DNA from: Cupriavidus sp. MP-37
GTDB lineage: Bacteria > Pseudomonadota > Gammaproteobacteria > Burkholderiales > Burkholderiaceae
NCBI RefSeq assembly: GCF_020618415.1
Contig: NZ_CP085345.1
Location: 1,922,001-1,986,000 of the forward strand
Direction of reading: 5' to 3'
Length of the DNA stretch: 64,000 bases
Positions 38,304 through 47,253 of this stretch are shown here, one piece after another; the first letter of the stretch is position 1; every line of letters begins with the position of its first letter. The position numbers were made by a program, and so were the translations under genes. Under the pieces are notes generated by a model. That model was not told the origin of the DNA and searched no databases. It was given only the letters and a program-made list of their open reading frames with translations.

Positions 38304-39530
38304 ATGGACACCATTCCCATCCTTCCCGCGCGGCGTACGCCGCCCTCCGGCAAGGCCCCCGCGGGGCCGCCGCCACGTGGCTTCGCCTTGTTTGCACTGG
38401 GGTTCCGCCCGTTCTACCTGGGCGGCGCGGTGTTTGCCGCGCTGGCGCTGGCGGCGTGGTCGGCGATGCTGGCGGGCATGCCCGCGGTCGGCCCGGCAGC
38501 GGCGCTGCCGGCGATGTTCTGGCATGCGCACGAGATGGTGTTCGGCTTTGCCGCGGCCATCGTGGTGGGCTTCCTGTTCACCGCCGGGCGGGCCTGGACC
38601 GGGCAGCCGACGCCGACCGGCGCCGCGCTGGCGGCGCTGTTCGGGCTGTGGGTGGCGGGGCGCGCGGGCCTGTGGCTGGCACCGGGCATCGCGGCCTTCG
38701 TGATCGAAGCCGCGTTCCTGCCGCTGGCGGCGCTGGCGTTCACGCGCACGCTGGTGCGCGCCGGCAACCGCCGCAACTATCCGCTGGCGCTCGCGCTATG
38801 GCTGCTGGCGCTGGCCGACATGGCCAGCCTGTGGCTGCAGGCACGCGGCCATGATGCCGGTGCGATGCTGGCGTGCCGCGCCGGCGTGGCCCTGGTGACG
38901 CTGTTCGTGGTGGTGATCGGCGGGCGCGTGATCCCGATGTTCACCACCAATGCGATTCCGGGCTTCCGCCTGCGCCAGTACCGGCAGGTGGATCGCCTGG
39001 CGATTCCCGCGGCCGTGCTGGGGCTGGCGGCTGGCCTGCTGCCCGTGCCCGCATGGCTGGCGGCGGCGCTGTCGCTGCTGGCGGCGCTGGTGCTGGGCGT
39101 GCGCGTGGCGGGGTGGCGCGGGTATGCGGTCGGCAACCGGCCGATCCTGTGGGTGCTGCACTTGGCCTATGCATGGCTGCCGGTGGCGCTGCTGCTGCAG
39201 GCGCTCGGTGCGCTGGGGCTGGTGATGGCCGGGCTGGCGACGCACGCGTTCACGGTGGGCGTGCTGGGCGTGGCGATCATCGCCATGATCACCCGCACCG
39301 CACTGGGCCACACCGGCCGCATGCTGGTGGCCGGCCGCGCCGAGACCGCGGCGTACTGGCTGGTAGCCGCGGCGGCGGTGTTGCGCGTGTTCGGGCCGAT
39401 GGCCTGGCCCGCCGGCTACCTGCATTGGGTGTGGGGCGCGGGCGCGTGCTGGGTGGCGGGCTTCGGACTCTATGCGCTGACGTATGCGCCGCGGCTCGCG
39501 CGCCCGCGCGTCGACGGCAAGCCGGGCTGA
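38304..39530 (+). CDS. nnrS: NnrS family heme-copper membrane protein
   Basis: 408-residue integral membrane protein with about twelve helices. The family hallmark FWHAHEMVFGFAAAIVVGF is near residue 75, followed by GGRVIPMFTTNAI and AIIAMITRTALGHTGR. NnrS contains heme and copper, is usually controlled by NNR-type regulators and protects cells against nitric oxide stress. ATG 38304 is preferred over an in-frame TTG 15 bases upstream. It is divergent from narK1, and the nir genes that make NO lie 17 kb away in this window. Confidence 0.92.
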   Translation: MDTIPILPARRTPPSGKAPAGPPPRGFALFALGFRPFYLGGAVFAALALAAWSAMLAGMPAVGPAAALPAMFWHAHEMVFGFAAAIVVGFLFTAGRAWTGQPTPTGAALAALFGLWVAGRAGLWLAPGIAAFVIEAAFLPLAALAFTRTLVRAGNRRNYPLALALWLLALADMASLWLQARGHDAGAMLACRAGVALVTLFVVVIGGRVIPMFTTNAIPGFRLRQYRQVDRLAIPAAVLGLAAGLLPVPAWLAAALSLLAALVLGVRVAGWRGYAVGNRPILWVLHLAYAWLPVALLLQALGALGLVMAGLATHAFTVGVLGVAIIAMITRTALGHTGRMLVAGRAETAAYWLVAAAAVLRVFGPMAWPAGYLHWVWGAGACWVAGFGLYALTYAPRLARPRVDGKPG

Positions 39531-39541
39531 GTCCCTGGAGT

Positions 39542-40771
39542 TCAGGGGCAGGCCTGCGCCATCGGCGCGCGCGTGCGGGCGCCTTGTTCCAGCTTCACGC
39601 TCAGCCACGCCACCGCCAGCGCCGCCATCGGCGCCAGTGCTGCAACCCAGGGCAGTGCCGTGAGCCCCGGCCCGTGGTCGACCACCACCCCGCCCAGCCA
39701 CGCACCCAGGCCATTGCCCAGGTTGAACGCGGCGATATTGAAGCTCGATGCCAGGTTTTCGCCGGCGCCGCGGGCGTGGCGCAGCACGCGCAGCTGCAGC
39801 GGCGACACCGTGGCAAAGGCCGCGACGCCCAGGATGCCGACGAAGGCCACCACCAGCACCTGGCTGTGGATGGCCAGCGTCATCGCCGCCAGCACCAGCG
39901 TCAGCGCCGCCAGCGTGGCCAGCACCGCGCGCGTCGGCGCGCGGTCGGCAAAGCGCCCGCCCAGCACGTTGCCGACGATCATGCCGGCACCGAACAGCAG
40001 CAGGATCGGCGACACCGCCGCCTCGCCAAAGCCGGACACGCGCGTCAGCAGCGGCTGCACGTAGGTGATCACGGCGAAGATGCCCATCGACTGCAGCACC
40101 GTCATCGACAGCCCCAGCAGCACCTGCGGGCGGCCGATGGTGGCCAGCTCGTCGCGCAGCGCCACGCGCGCGCCGTGGTCCTGGCTTTTCTGCACCAGCA
40201 GCGCGATCACCGCCAGCGACAGCAGGCCGACCAGCGTCATCGCCCAGAAGGTCGAGCGCCAGCCCAGGTGCAGGCCCAGCCAGGCGCCGGCGGGCATGCC
40301 CAGCAGCGTGGCCAGGGTCAGGCCCGAGAACATCACCGAAATCGCCGAGGCACGGCGGTGTTCCGGCACCAGCCCGGTGGCGACCACCGCGCCGACGCCG
40401 AAGAAGGTGCCATGCGTGAGCGAGGTCAGCACGCGCGCGATCATCAGCGTGGTGTAGTCGGGCGCCAGCGCGCAGGCGGCGTTGCCGACGGTATAGATCA
40501 CCATCAGCGCCAGCAGCACCGCCTTGCGCGGCATGCGGCGCGTCAGCAGCGTCAGCACCGGCGCGCCGGCGAACACGCCCAGCGCGTAGCCGGAGACCAG
40601 CATGCCGGCGGCGGCGATGGTCACCTGCAGGTCGGCGGCAACCTGCAGCAGCAGGCCCATGATCACGAATTCGGCGCAGCCGATGCCGAAGGAGCCGGCG
40701 GTCAGCGCGTACAGCGCCAGCGGCAAGCGGCCGCTGGCAGGGGCGGTAACGGTGGAATGAGCGGAAGCCAT
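39542..40771 (-). CDS. MFS transporter, DHA1/AraJ-like efflux family
   Basis: 409 residues from the internal ATG at 40771, 432 from ATG 40840. Twelve helices; loop 2-3 motif LLTRRMPRKAVLL and the motif-C-like segment in helix 5 (GMPAGAWLGLHLGWRS) mark a drug/sugar-efflux (DHA1) carrier of the AraJ/NepI/YdhP type. The N-terminal GSFGIGCAEFVIMGLL is characteristic. Neither start has a good ribosome site; the longer form adds a hydrophilic tail. It is divergent from the LysR gene at 40876, which is its likely regulator. Substrate unknown. Confidence 0.88.
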   Translation of the reverse strand: MASAHSTVTAPASGRLPLALYALTAGSFGIGCAEFVIMGLLLQVAADLQVTIAAAGMLVSGYALGVFAGAPVLTLLTRRMPRKAVLLALMVIYTVGNAACALAPDYTTLMIARVLTSLTHGTFFGVGAVVATGLVPEHRRASAISVMFSGLTLATLLGMPAGAWLGLHLGWRSTFWAMTLVGLLSLAVIALLVQKSQDHGARVALRDELATIGRPQVLLGLSMTVLQSMGIFAVITYVQPLLTRVSGFGEAAVSPILLLFGAGMIVGNVLGGRFADRAPTRAVLATLAALTLVLAAMTLAIHSQVLVVAFVGILGVAAFATVSPLQLRVLRHARGAGENLASSFNIAAFNLGNGLGAWLGGVVVDHGPGLTALPWVAALAPMAALAVAWLSVKLEQGARTRAPMAQACP

Positions 40772-40875
40772 GGTGGGGACGGGCGCAAGGGTAAGGAAGC
40801 CCGCAGTCTGGCCCTTTTCGGCTTCAGTAAAAACCGGCATGATCCATAATCAGTTTCAATAAATTCTTGAGAATC

Positions 40876-41796
40876 ATGGACCGGATCGGCGATATCGGCC
40901 TGTTTCTGCGCGTGCTCGACCTGGGCTCGATCAGTGCCGCGGCACGCAGCCTGGACCTGTCGGTGGCGGTGGCCAGCCAGCGCCTGCAGCGGCTGGAGCG
41001 CGAGCTGGGCGTGCGCCTGCTGCATCGCACCACACGCCAGCTGCACGCCACCCCGGAGGGCGCCGTGCTGGCCGAACAGGGGCGCGCGCTGGTGGATGAC
41101 CTGGAAGCGCTGGGCGCGTCGCTGCGGCAGGCCGGCACCGGCATTACCGGCACCTTGCGGGTGACGACGTCGTCGTCGTTCGGGCGGCTCTATGTCTCGC
41201 CGCTGCTGCCGGAATTCCTGGCGCGGCACCCGGGGGTATCGCTCAGCGTCAACCTGAGCGACCACGTGCTGGACCTCGTCAGCGCCGGCTTTGACCTGGC
41301 GATCCGCATCGGCGCGCTCGACGATTCGGCGCTGGTCGCGCGCCGGCTCGCCAACAACCGGCGCCTGCTGTGCGCGTCGCCGGATTACCTGCGCCGGCGC
41401 GGCACGCCGCGCACGCCGCAAGACCTGGCACGGCACGATTGCCTGCTGCTGGTCGGCAGCCAGGGACGGCAGGACGTGTGGCGGCTGGGCGATGGCGCCG
41501 GCGGCGAAATTGCCGTGCGCGTGCGCGGCCGGATCGAGGCCAACACCGGCGAGCTGCTGTCCGACGCGGCGCTGGCCGGCTTCGGCATCGCACTGCATTC
41601 GGCCTGGCATGTCTGCGCCGACCTGCACGCCGGCCGGCTGGTGCAGGTGCTGCCCGACTACCCGCTGGCTGACACCGGCATCTACGCGGTGATGCCGCAG
41701 CGGCGGCTGGTGCCGCCGCGCGTGCGCGCCTTTGTCGATTTCCTGGCCGAGCGCTTTGGCGAGAACCCGCCGTGGGAACGGCTGCGCGGCGGGTGA
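40876..41796 (+). CDS. LysR-family transcriptional regulator
   Basis: 306-residue LysR regulator of the CrgA/DsdC-like branch. The winged helix-turn-helix covers about residues 5-65 (ISAAARSLDLSVAVASQRLQRLE), followed by the effector domain with GTLRVTTSSSFGRLYVSPLLPEFL. It lies divergent to the MFS efflux gene. The dyad ATTCT-TG-AGAAT at 40863-40874, directly before its ATG, is a candidate operator. The ATG at 40876 is chosen over an in-frame TTG at 40867 that lies within the dyad. Confidence 0.9.
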   Translation: MDRIGDIGLFLRVLDLGSISAAARSLDLSVAVASQRLQRLERELGVRLLHRTTRQLHATPEGAVLAEQGRALVDDLEALGASLRQAGTGITGTLRVTTSSSFGRLYVSPLLPEFLARHPGVSLSVNLSDHVLDLVSAGFDLAIRIGALDDSALVARRLANNRRLLCASPDYLRRRGTPRTPQDLARHDCLLLVGSQGRQDVWRLGDGAGGEIAVRVRGRIEANTGELLSDAALAGFGIALHSAWHVCADLHAGRLVQVLPDYPLADTGIYAVMPQRRLVPPRVRAFVDFLAERFGENPPWERLRGG

Positions 41797-41809
41797 GCGC
41801 GGTTTCCCG

Positions 41810-42838
41810 CTACGCCGGCGGCTGTACCGCGGGCGTGGCGTGGCGCCGGTAGTCGCCCGGCGTCATGCCGGTCCAGCGGCGGAACGCGCGGAAGAACGAG
41901 TTGGCATCGTCGAAGCCGAGCCGGAACGCGATCTCGCCGAGCGACAGCGCGCCTTCGCTCAGGTAATGGCCGGCCAGCTCGCGCCGGGCGTCTTCGCACA
42001 GCGTGCGGAAGCTGGTGCCGGCGGCCATCAGCCGGCGCTGCAGCGTGCGCTCGCTGATGTCGAGGTGGCGCGCCACCGCGGCCAGGCTCAGGGCGCGGTC
42101 GCCGGCCAGCTGCTGCAGGGCGCTGCGCACATCGTAGAGCGAGGCCGCGGCCGGACGCAGGTCGCGGCTGGCAGCGGGCGCCGCGGGGCTGGAGCGGTCG
42201 CGTGCCACCAGCCGCAGCGCCAGGTCGCGGCGGCCGAACACGATCGCGTCTTCCGGCTCGCCGAAGCGCACCGGGCAGTCGAAGGCCTCGGTATAGCGCA
42301 GGTGCCAGGCCGGGCGGCCGATGCGCAGCGACACCCGCAGCGGATGCAGCGGCTTGCGCGTGAAGCGCCGGCCAAAGGCCAGCAGCGAGCACAGCTCCAT
42401 GTCGATGCGCGGCCGGCTGTCGGGCGCCTCGGGGTCGCTCGGGCGGATGCAGACCCAGGCTTCGTCGCCCTGGCGGCGCAGCTCGACGCGGTCGCCGGCG
42501 AGCAGCTTCTGGTAGCGCGCGATGCGCCGCAGGGCCGTGCCCAGCGACGGGCCGGCCATGGCGGGCAGGCCGGCCAGGCCGAGCAGGTCGGGCGGCATCC
42601 GGCTGCCCAGCCATAGCCCGATGGCGGGGTCGCCGGTGGCGTGATAGACGGCCAGCAGCAGGTGGATGGCCTGTTGCGGGTCGGCCGCATGCGCGGCGGG
42701 TTGGTGGTCGCAGGAGTCGGAGCCGGTATCGGATTCCGGGGCAGGCGCGAGTGCCGATACGTCGTAACCGCCTTCACGCAGCGCGTGCAGCAGGTCACGA
42801 GGCAACGGCCCGGCCTGGATAGGCTCTTGTTGTGGCAT
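41810..42838 (-). CDS. AraC-family transcriptional regulator
   Basis: 342-residue regulator with the AraC-type double helix-turn-helix at the C-terminus (LSLAAVARHLDISERTLQRRLMAAG and LSLGEIAFRLGFDDANSFFRAFRRWTGMTPGDYRR). The N-terminal 230 residues resemble the arabinose-binding-like domain of the OruR/ArgR-like group. ATG 42838 is preferred to a TTG at 42868. It is convergent with the LysR gene (13 bases apart) and has no obvious target next to it. Regulon unknown. Confidence 0.88.
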   Translation of the reverse strand: MPQQEPIQAGPLPRDLLHALREGGYDVSALAPAPESDTGSDSCDHQPAAHAADPQQAIHLLLAVYHATGDPAIGLWLGSRMPPDLLGLAGLPAMAGPSLGTALRRIARYQKLLAGDRVELRRQGDEAWVCIRPSDPEAPDSRPRIDMELCSLLAFGRRFTRKPLHPLRVSLRIGRPAWHLRYTEAFDCPVRFGEPEDAIVFGRRDLALRLVARDRSSPAAPAASRDLRPAAASLYDVRSALQQLAGDRALSLAAVARHLDISERTLQRRLMAAGTSFRTLCEDARRELAGHYLSEGALSLGEIAFRLGFDDANSFFRAFRRWTGMTPGDYRRHATPAVQPPA

Positions 42839-43359
42839 CGTCGTTTTCTGGCTGGCAAGGTGGCGCAAGTGCGCCCGTGCAGCCCCCGGTACGAAAGAGA
42901 TTACGCGGTGACGATGGCCCCTTCAAGGGCGCGGGACGGCCGGAAGTGTGCGCCAGGCAGCTTTACTGGGCCGCGGCGGCGGCTTGACGGCGGCGCGTGC
43001 CGCGCCGCTGCTGGCCTGGCGGGCCGCTGCAACCCGTTGCTTAAATTTTGGGCAGTCCGGTGCGCTGGCGCACAGACCGGGGTTTTCGGACATGGCACGC
43101 CAGGATATCCACAGATTCTGTGGATATCACGTCGGAGTTTTCAACATGGGTTTGTGCGGCTGCCGGCGGGCGCTGGAAGCGGGTATGCTGGGTGGCTTTG
43201 GCGGCATGGCAGCTCGTGCCGGCACCGGCCGGCCCGCCGCCGCGACGGTCCGCGCCAGCGCCGATCGGGCCGCATCCATGCCGCATCTTGCATCATCGTG
43301 CCGCCAACGCCGGCCCCTGGGCCGGCATGCCGCGTTCGCGACTCAACCTGCCCGCCGCC
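42839..43359. other. Non-coding region between araC-type regulator and lipoprotein gene
   Basis: Apart from short frames typical of GC-rich DNA, no gene is supported in these 521 bases. The notable element is the perfect palindrome at 43104-43128. The lipoprotein frame stays open upstream through this region to 43048, but the residues are not protein-like and a signal peptide starts only at 43360. No convincing promoter hexamers were identified. Confidence 0.5.
43104..43128. repeat. Palindrome GATATCCACAG-ATT-CTGTGGATATC
   Basis: A perfect 25-base palindrome with 11-base arms. A second copy with the same 7-base spacing between the GATATCCAC and GTGGATAT arms is at 51185-51208. The arms resemble the DnaA box TTATCCACA with one mismatch, but no origin features surround them. 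Confidence 0.85.
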
Positions 43360-43944
43360 ATGCGCCCTGACCGGTCGTCCGCCATCCTGCCCCGCCTTGC
43401 TGTGTTGCCGATGCTTGCCGCCGCGCTGGCGCTGTCGGGCTGCGTGGCGCAATACCGGGTGCCTGCCGGTGCCCCGTCCGCCAGCGTGCGGCTGGTGACC
43501 AGCACCGACGAAAACACCTCGTTCACCATCGTCGATCCGGCCCGGTGCCCGGATCCGGCCCGGCCGCTGGTACTGGCGGGAATGGGCAAGCAGTTGTCGG
43601 CCATGGGAAGGGAGCGCAGCCTGGATATGGCCGGGCGTTCGCCGGAGCCGCCCGCGCGCACGCGTGAGCGGCTGGTCGAGGCGGGCCGGCGCATCTATGT
43701 GGCGGTGACTTCGGCCGCGGCGCCGCCGCTGCCGGAGATGCGCTGTGCCGCGGGCGTGTCGTTCGTGCCGGCGGCCGGCGCGCAGTATGAGATCCGCTAC
43801 CAGCGGGACGAGACCGCCAGCCAGTGTTCCGCGCGGATCTTGCGCCTGCAGCCGCTGGCCGACGGCAGCGCGCGCCTGACCGCCGAGCCGACGCAGCAGG
43901 GTTTCAGGGCGCTGCGCAAGGATTATGTCTGCCAGGCGTTGTGA
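43360..43944 (+). CDS. Putative lipoprotein of unknown function
   Basis: 194 residues. The N-terminus MRPDRSSAILPRLAVLPM is followed by a hydrophobic stretch ending in the lipobox LALSGC, with Cys28 as the lipidation site. The mature part has several cysteines (DPARCPD, EMRCAAG, ASQCSAR, DYVCQAL), so disulfides are likely in the periplasm. No domain is recognised. An alternative start at 43327 adds 11 residues but weakens the signal peptide. It is convergent with the H-NS-like gene across a strong hairpin pair. Confidence 0.75.
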   Translation: MRPDRSSAILPRLAVLPMLAAALALSGCVAQYRVPAGAPSASVRLVTSTDENTSFTIVDPARCPDPARPLVLAGMGKQLSAMGRERSLDMAGRSPEPPARTRERLVEAGRRIYVAVTSAAAPPLPEMRCAAGVSFVPAAGAQYEIRYQRDETASQCSARILRLQPLADGSARLTAEPTQQGFRALRKDYVCQAL

Positions 43945-43946
43945 AA

Positions 43947-44003
43947 CCCGTCCGGGCCCCCGGGCCGTGGACGGGTGAGGCGCTGCCGTCCGGCGGCAGC
44001 GCC
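43947..44003. terminator. Paired hairpins between convergent lipoprotein and H-NS-like genes
   Basis: Two stems lie side by side: CCCGTCC (43947-43953) with GGACGGG (43969-43975), and GGCGCTGCC (43979-43987) with GGCAGCGCC (43995-44003). They fill the gap between convergent stop codons (43944 and 44009). There is only a weak TTCTT run on the plus side, so termination may be bidirectional and partly factor-dependent. Confidence 0.6.
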
Positions 44004-44008
44004 GGTTC

Positions 44009-44317
44009 TTACTGCTCGATCAGGAAGCGCTCCGGGCGCTTGCCCAGCCAGGCCGGCGCACGGCCGCGGCCGGACCAGGTCTTGCCGGTCTTGGGGTCCA
44101 TGTACTTCGGGGGCAGGGCGGCGGCGGTCTTGCGCGGGCTGCTGCCGGCGGGACGGCCGCGCTTGCGCCGGGGCAGGATGTCTTCCGCGGTCAGGCCATA
44201 TTCGGTCATCAGTTCGCGGATTTTATCGATCACGCCCGCGACTTCGGTCGCGCGCACTTCATTCAGCTTGGCTTCCAGCGCTTCCTTCTCAGCCAGGAGT
44301 TGCTTGTATGTCGCCAT
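44009..44317 (-). CDS. H-NS family nucleoid-associated protein
   Basis: 102 residues with the two-part layout of short H-NS/HvrA/Bv3F-type proteins: an N-terminal coiled coil (KQLLAEKEALEAKLNEVRAT) and a C-terminal DNA-binding part (DPKTGKTWSGRGRAPAWL), where TWSGRGRAPAW is the core minor-groove motif. A basic/proline linker RRKRGRPAGSSPRK adds an AT-hook-like GRP. It silences AT-rich or foreign DNA. An AAGGGG ribosome site precedes the ATG. Its own upstream region, 44330-44520, is unusually AT-rich, compatible with autorepression. Confidence 0.9.
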   Translation of the reverse strand: MATYKQLLAEKEALEAKLNEVRATEVAGVIDKIRELMTEYGLTAEDILPRRKRGRPAGSSPRKTAAALPPKYMDPKTGKTWSGRGRAPAWLGKRPERFLIEQ

Positions 44318-44601
44318 TTATATCCCCTTTCTGCAATTAGGCCGCTGCATGGTACTAGAAATTCCGGTGACAGAGCACCTGAAAAAATTTTACAAAAAAT
44401 AACGCAGATTGCACGGACAGATTGTCGCGCCGCTTGTCGGCATCATTGCCATGCCGTTTGCGGAAAGGATTGCGGGAAGGATTGCTCCATTTTTTCCCGC
44501 ATTTAGAGCTAATGAAAATACCCGCGCCGCTTTGCTTCAGCGCCTAAACTGGGTTGTCTGCGCCCCGCGCAGTGCCACCTCACGACTACCGGAGCCCCCC
44601 T

Positions 44602-45012
44602 ATGAGTCAGCAGATCTTTGTCAATTTACCCGTGCGCGACCTGCAAAAGTCGATCGCCTTCTTTACCCAGCTGGGCTTTTCCTTCAATCCGCAATTTACC
44701 GACGATACCGGTACCTGCATGATCGTCGGCGAGAACATTTTCGTGATGCTGCTCACCGAAGCCAAGTTCCGCACCTTCTCGCCCAACGACATCTGCGATG
44801 CGCGCAAAGCCACCGAAGTGCTGGTTTGCCTGTCGATGGAAACCCGTGCGCGTGTCGATGAAATGGTCAATGCCGCGGTGCTGGCGGGCGGCAATACCTA
44901 CAAGCCGCCAGTGGATCTGGGCTTCATGTACGGCCACGGCTTCCAGGACCTGGATGGCCATGTCTGGGAGCTGGCGTATATGGATATGGCGGCGCTGCAG
45001 GCGTCGCAGTAA
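44602..45012 (+). CDS. VOC family (glyoxalase/bleomycin-resistance fold) protein
   Basis: 136-residue member of the vicinal-oxygen-chelate superfamily: two beta-alpha-beta-beta-beta modules, starting IFVNLPVRDLQKSIAFFTQLGF and ending HGFQDLDGHVWELAYMD. E123 corresponds to the conserved metal-ligand glutamate, but the usual N-terminal histidine is replaced in FVNLPV, so metal binding is doubtful. Reaction unknown; related proteins are annotated only as glyoxalase-like. A GGAG site 7 bases upstream supports the start. Confidence 0.87.
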   Translation: MSQQIFVNLPVRDLQKSIAFFTQLGFSFNPQFTDDTGTCMIVGENIFVMLLTEAKFRTFSPNDICDARKATEVLVCLSMETRARVDEMVNAAVLAGGNTYKPPVDLGFMYGHGFQDLDGHVWELAYMDMAALQASQ

Positions 45013-45038
45013 TTGCGCCATCGCGCCGGGACAGCGCC

Positions 45039-45074
45039 AAAAAAAACAGCCCGGGAAAGCAGGAAGCCCGGGCT
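45039..45074 (-). terminator. Intrinsic terminator of the NCS2 permease gene
   Basis: Read on the minus strand, an 8-base-pair stem AGCCCGGG/CCCGGGCT (45074-45067 with 45055-45048) is closely followed by a run of eight T residues (45046-45039). It lies about 85 bases beyond the permease stop at 45159, a textbook Rho-independent terminator. It may also stop plus-strand transcription from the VOC gene. Confidence 0.85.
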
Positions 45075-45158
45075 TGAAATCCACCTGGATCGCGGTGGAG
45101 GAGACATCTGGTTGTTGGCGTCCCGGGACGGCCCGGGACGCGGTCATGCATCGAGGGG

Positions 45159-46562
45159 TCAGATTGCCCAGCCGCCGGCGTAGAACGCTGCCAGCACCAC
45201 CGCGATCGCCACGGTGCCGAGATTGAGCTTGCGCCATTCGCCGGCGACGATGCGGCCCACCACCAGGGTGCAGAAGCCGAGCATGATGCCGGTGACGATA
45301 TTGCATGTCAGCACGATGAACACGGCGCAGACCAGGCCGGCCAGCGCATCGACCAGGTCATCCATGTGCAGGCGGCTGACGCTCGACAGCATCAGCAGGC
45401 CCACGTACATCAGCGCCGGCGCGGTGGCGTACGACGGCACCAGCGCGGCCAGCGGCGAGAAGAACATCACCGCCACGAACAGCAGGCCCACCACCACCGC
45501 GGTCAGGCCGGTCTTGGCGCCGGCGGCGACGCCGACGGTCGACTCGATATAGGCCGCGGCCGGGGCGCCGCCGAACATGCCCGAGAAGATCGAGCTGACC
45601 GAGTCCGCGGTCAGCGCGCGCCCGCCGTTGTGGATGTGGCCGGCGGCATTGAGTTGCCCGGCCTGGCCGGCGACGGCGCGGATGGTGCCGGTGGCGTCGA
45701 ACACCGCGGTCATCACCAGCGCCAGCACGCTCGGCAGCACGGCCGCCGTCAGCGCGCCGCGCACATCCATGGCGCCGATCAGCGATTCATGGCCCGGTGC
45801 GCTCAGCGACGGCAGCGCGAACACGCCGGTGAACTTCACCGCCGGATCGAAGGCCAGGCCCAGCGCCGAGATGGCGATGATCACCAGCAGGATCCCGCCC
45901 GGCACCTTGCGCCGCTCCAGCCCGAAGATCGCGGCCAGGCCCAGCACCGACATCACCACCGGGAACGAGGTGATCTTGCCCAGCGCCACCGGCAGGCCGG
46001 CATGCGTGTTCTTGACCACCAGCCCGACTTCATTCGAGGCGATCAGCAGCAGGAACAGGCCGATGCCGATGCCGGTGCCGTGCGCCACGCCGGCGGGCAG
46101 GTTGCGCAGGATCCAGGAGCGCACGCCGGTGACCGAGATCGCGGTGAAGATCAGGCCCATCAGGAACACCGCGCCGAGCGCGACCGCCGGCGACAGGCCT
46201 TGTCCCAGCACCAGGCCGAAGGCCATGAACGCGGTCAGCGAGATGGCGCAGCCGATGGCGATCGGCAGCTTGGCCCACAGGCCCATCAGCAGCGAGCCGA
46301 AGGCCGTGGTCAGGCACACCGCGACAAACACCGCGCTGGTGTCGAAGCCGGCCTTGCCGAGCATGCCCGGCACGACGAAGACGGCGTAGACCATCGCCAT
46401 GAAGGTGGTGACCCCGGCCACCACTTCCTGGCGCTGGGTGCTGCCGCGCGCGGTGATCTCGAAGAAGGCGTCGAGCCGGCCTTTGACTTCCGGAACATGG
46501 GGAGCGTGGGGGCGTGCGGGATCGGCCTCCGCCGCGGACGACGGATAGGGTTGTTCGATCAT
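45159..46562 (-). CDS. NCS2 family purine permease (GhxP/AzgA-like)
   Basis: 467-residue inner-membrane carrier of the nucleobase-cation-symport-2 family, AzgA-like branch, importing hypoxanthine/guanine or adenine with protons. Key segments: [25 protein letters not shown] near the N-terminus, [25 protein letters not shown] helix 8 region and the substrate motif [28 protein letters not shown]. About 13 hydrophobic segments. Monocistronic with a clear terminator downstream. The precise purine is not readable. Confidence 0.9.
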   Translation of the reverse strand: MIEQPYPSSAAEADPARPHAPHVPEVKGRLDAFFEITARGSTQRQEVVAGVTTFMAMVYAVFVVPGMLGKAGFDTSAVFVAVCLTTAFGSLLMGLWAKLPIAIGCAISLTAFMAFGLVLGQGLSPAVALGAVFLMGLIFTAISVTGVRSWILRNLPAGVAHGTGIGIGLFLLLIASNEVGLVVKNTHAGLPVALGKITSFPVVMSVLGLAAIFGLERRKVPGGILLVIIAISALGLAFDPAVKFTGVFALPSLSAPGHESLIGAMDVRGALTAAVLPSVLALVMTAVFDATGTIRAVAGQAGQLNAAGHIHNGGRALTADSVSSIFSGMFGGAPAAAYIESTVGVAAGAKTGLTAVVVGLLFVAVMFFSPLAALVPSYATAPALMYVGLLMLSSVSRLHMDDLVDALAGLVCAVFIVLTCNIVTGIMLGFCTLVVGRIVAGEWRKLNLGTVAIAVVLAAFYAGGWAI

Positions 46563-47027
46563 GATGAGCTGTCTCCTTGCGGGCGCTGCAACGTCCGTCG
46601 TGCGGAACGTCGTCAGGCGGTCTCACGTGGTTCTGGTCTGGGCTGGAGGCGGAATCCTGGCCAACCCCGCTGTTATCGGTGTGCCGCTTGTCGGTGCCTT
46701 CTGCGGGCGTGATCCGGGCAAGGCTGAAGGCTAGGTGACGGGGCGCCAGCCATCATCACCGGGGCTCAATGCGCGGCATGTGCGGTGGGGAATATCGAAT
46801 GTGATCCACGGTTATCTCTGGATGGCGAAGCCGCGCCAGGTGGCTTTCTCGGCGGCTCCCATTATCAGGCGATGCATATACGGCCTATAGGGAATGACCC
46901 GGATGTCTGACGGTCGACTTCTCTATACTAGGGATAACCCTGAATCGTCTCGCGATCCGGGCCGAATCCCGGCTTGAAGTGCTTCGTGAGACATATCTCT
47001 GTTTCCAATCGGAAAGGAAGAATCGCC
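46563..47027. promoter_or_regulatory. Intergenic control region with AGGG-N4/5-CCC(T) motifs
   Basis: No gene is supported between the permease start and the small protein at 47028. Two similar motifs stand out: TATAGGGAATGACCC (46886-46900) and TACTAGGGATAACCCT (46926-46941), each an AGGG/CCC(T) inverted pair after TATA or TATACT. They are 41 bases apart. TATACT at 46924-46929 could serve as a -10 element for the small gene about 100 bases downstream. The binding protein is unknown. Confidence 0.4.
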
Positions 47028-47237
47028 ATGCAAGCACTCGCCGACACCCTCTATCGCCAACCCGCCCAGGCCAACGCGGCCCAGCCCGCCGCGGCCCAGC
47101 CGGCGCGCGATGTCGCCTATTACGCCCGCATGGGCGGCGGCCTGTCGCTGGCCGCGCGCGTGCGCGCTTACTTTGCCCAGGGCTGGACGCTGTACGCGGC
47201 CAATGCGCGCGAGGCCGCGCCGATCCGCTGGCTGTAA
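47028..47237 (+). CDS. Small protein of unknown function, 69 residues
   Basis: MQALADTLYRQPAQ starts behind a strong AAGGAAG site 9 bases upstream, which supports real translation. The middle is alanine/glutamine-rich (an AANAAQPAAAQPAR-like stretch); the end has an amphipathic helix with aromatic residues (RVRAYFAQGWTLYAANAREA). Length and Arg/Ala content recall the many small DUF1127-like proteins of Burkholderiales, but the diagnostic C-terminal motif is not present. It is convergent with the GNAT-like gene, 16 bases away. Function not assigned. Confidence 0.6.
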   Translation: MQALADTLYRQPAQANAAQPAAAQPARDVAYYARMGGGLSLAARVRAYFAQGWTLYAANAREAAPIRWL

Positions 47238-47253
47238 AGAGCCGCGCGCTGCA

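Noticed and set aside
43104..43128. Replication origin or chromosome-dimer (dif) site
   Set aside because: The palindrome resembles DnaA boxes but there is no dnaA, AT-rich unwinding region, box cluster or dif-type core nearby.
43048..43359. N-terminal extension of the lipoprotein gene
   Set aside because: The residues are not protein-like and would bury the signal peptide; the extension also covers the palindrome at 43104.
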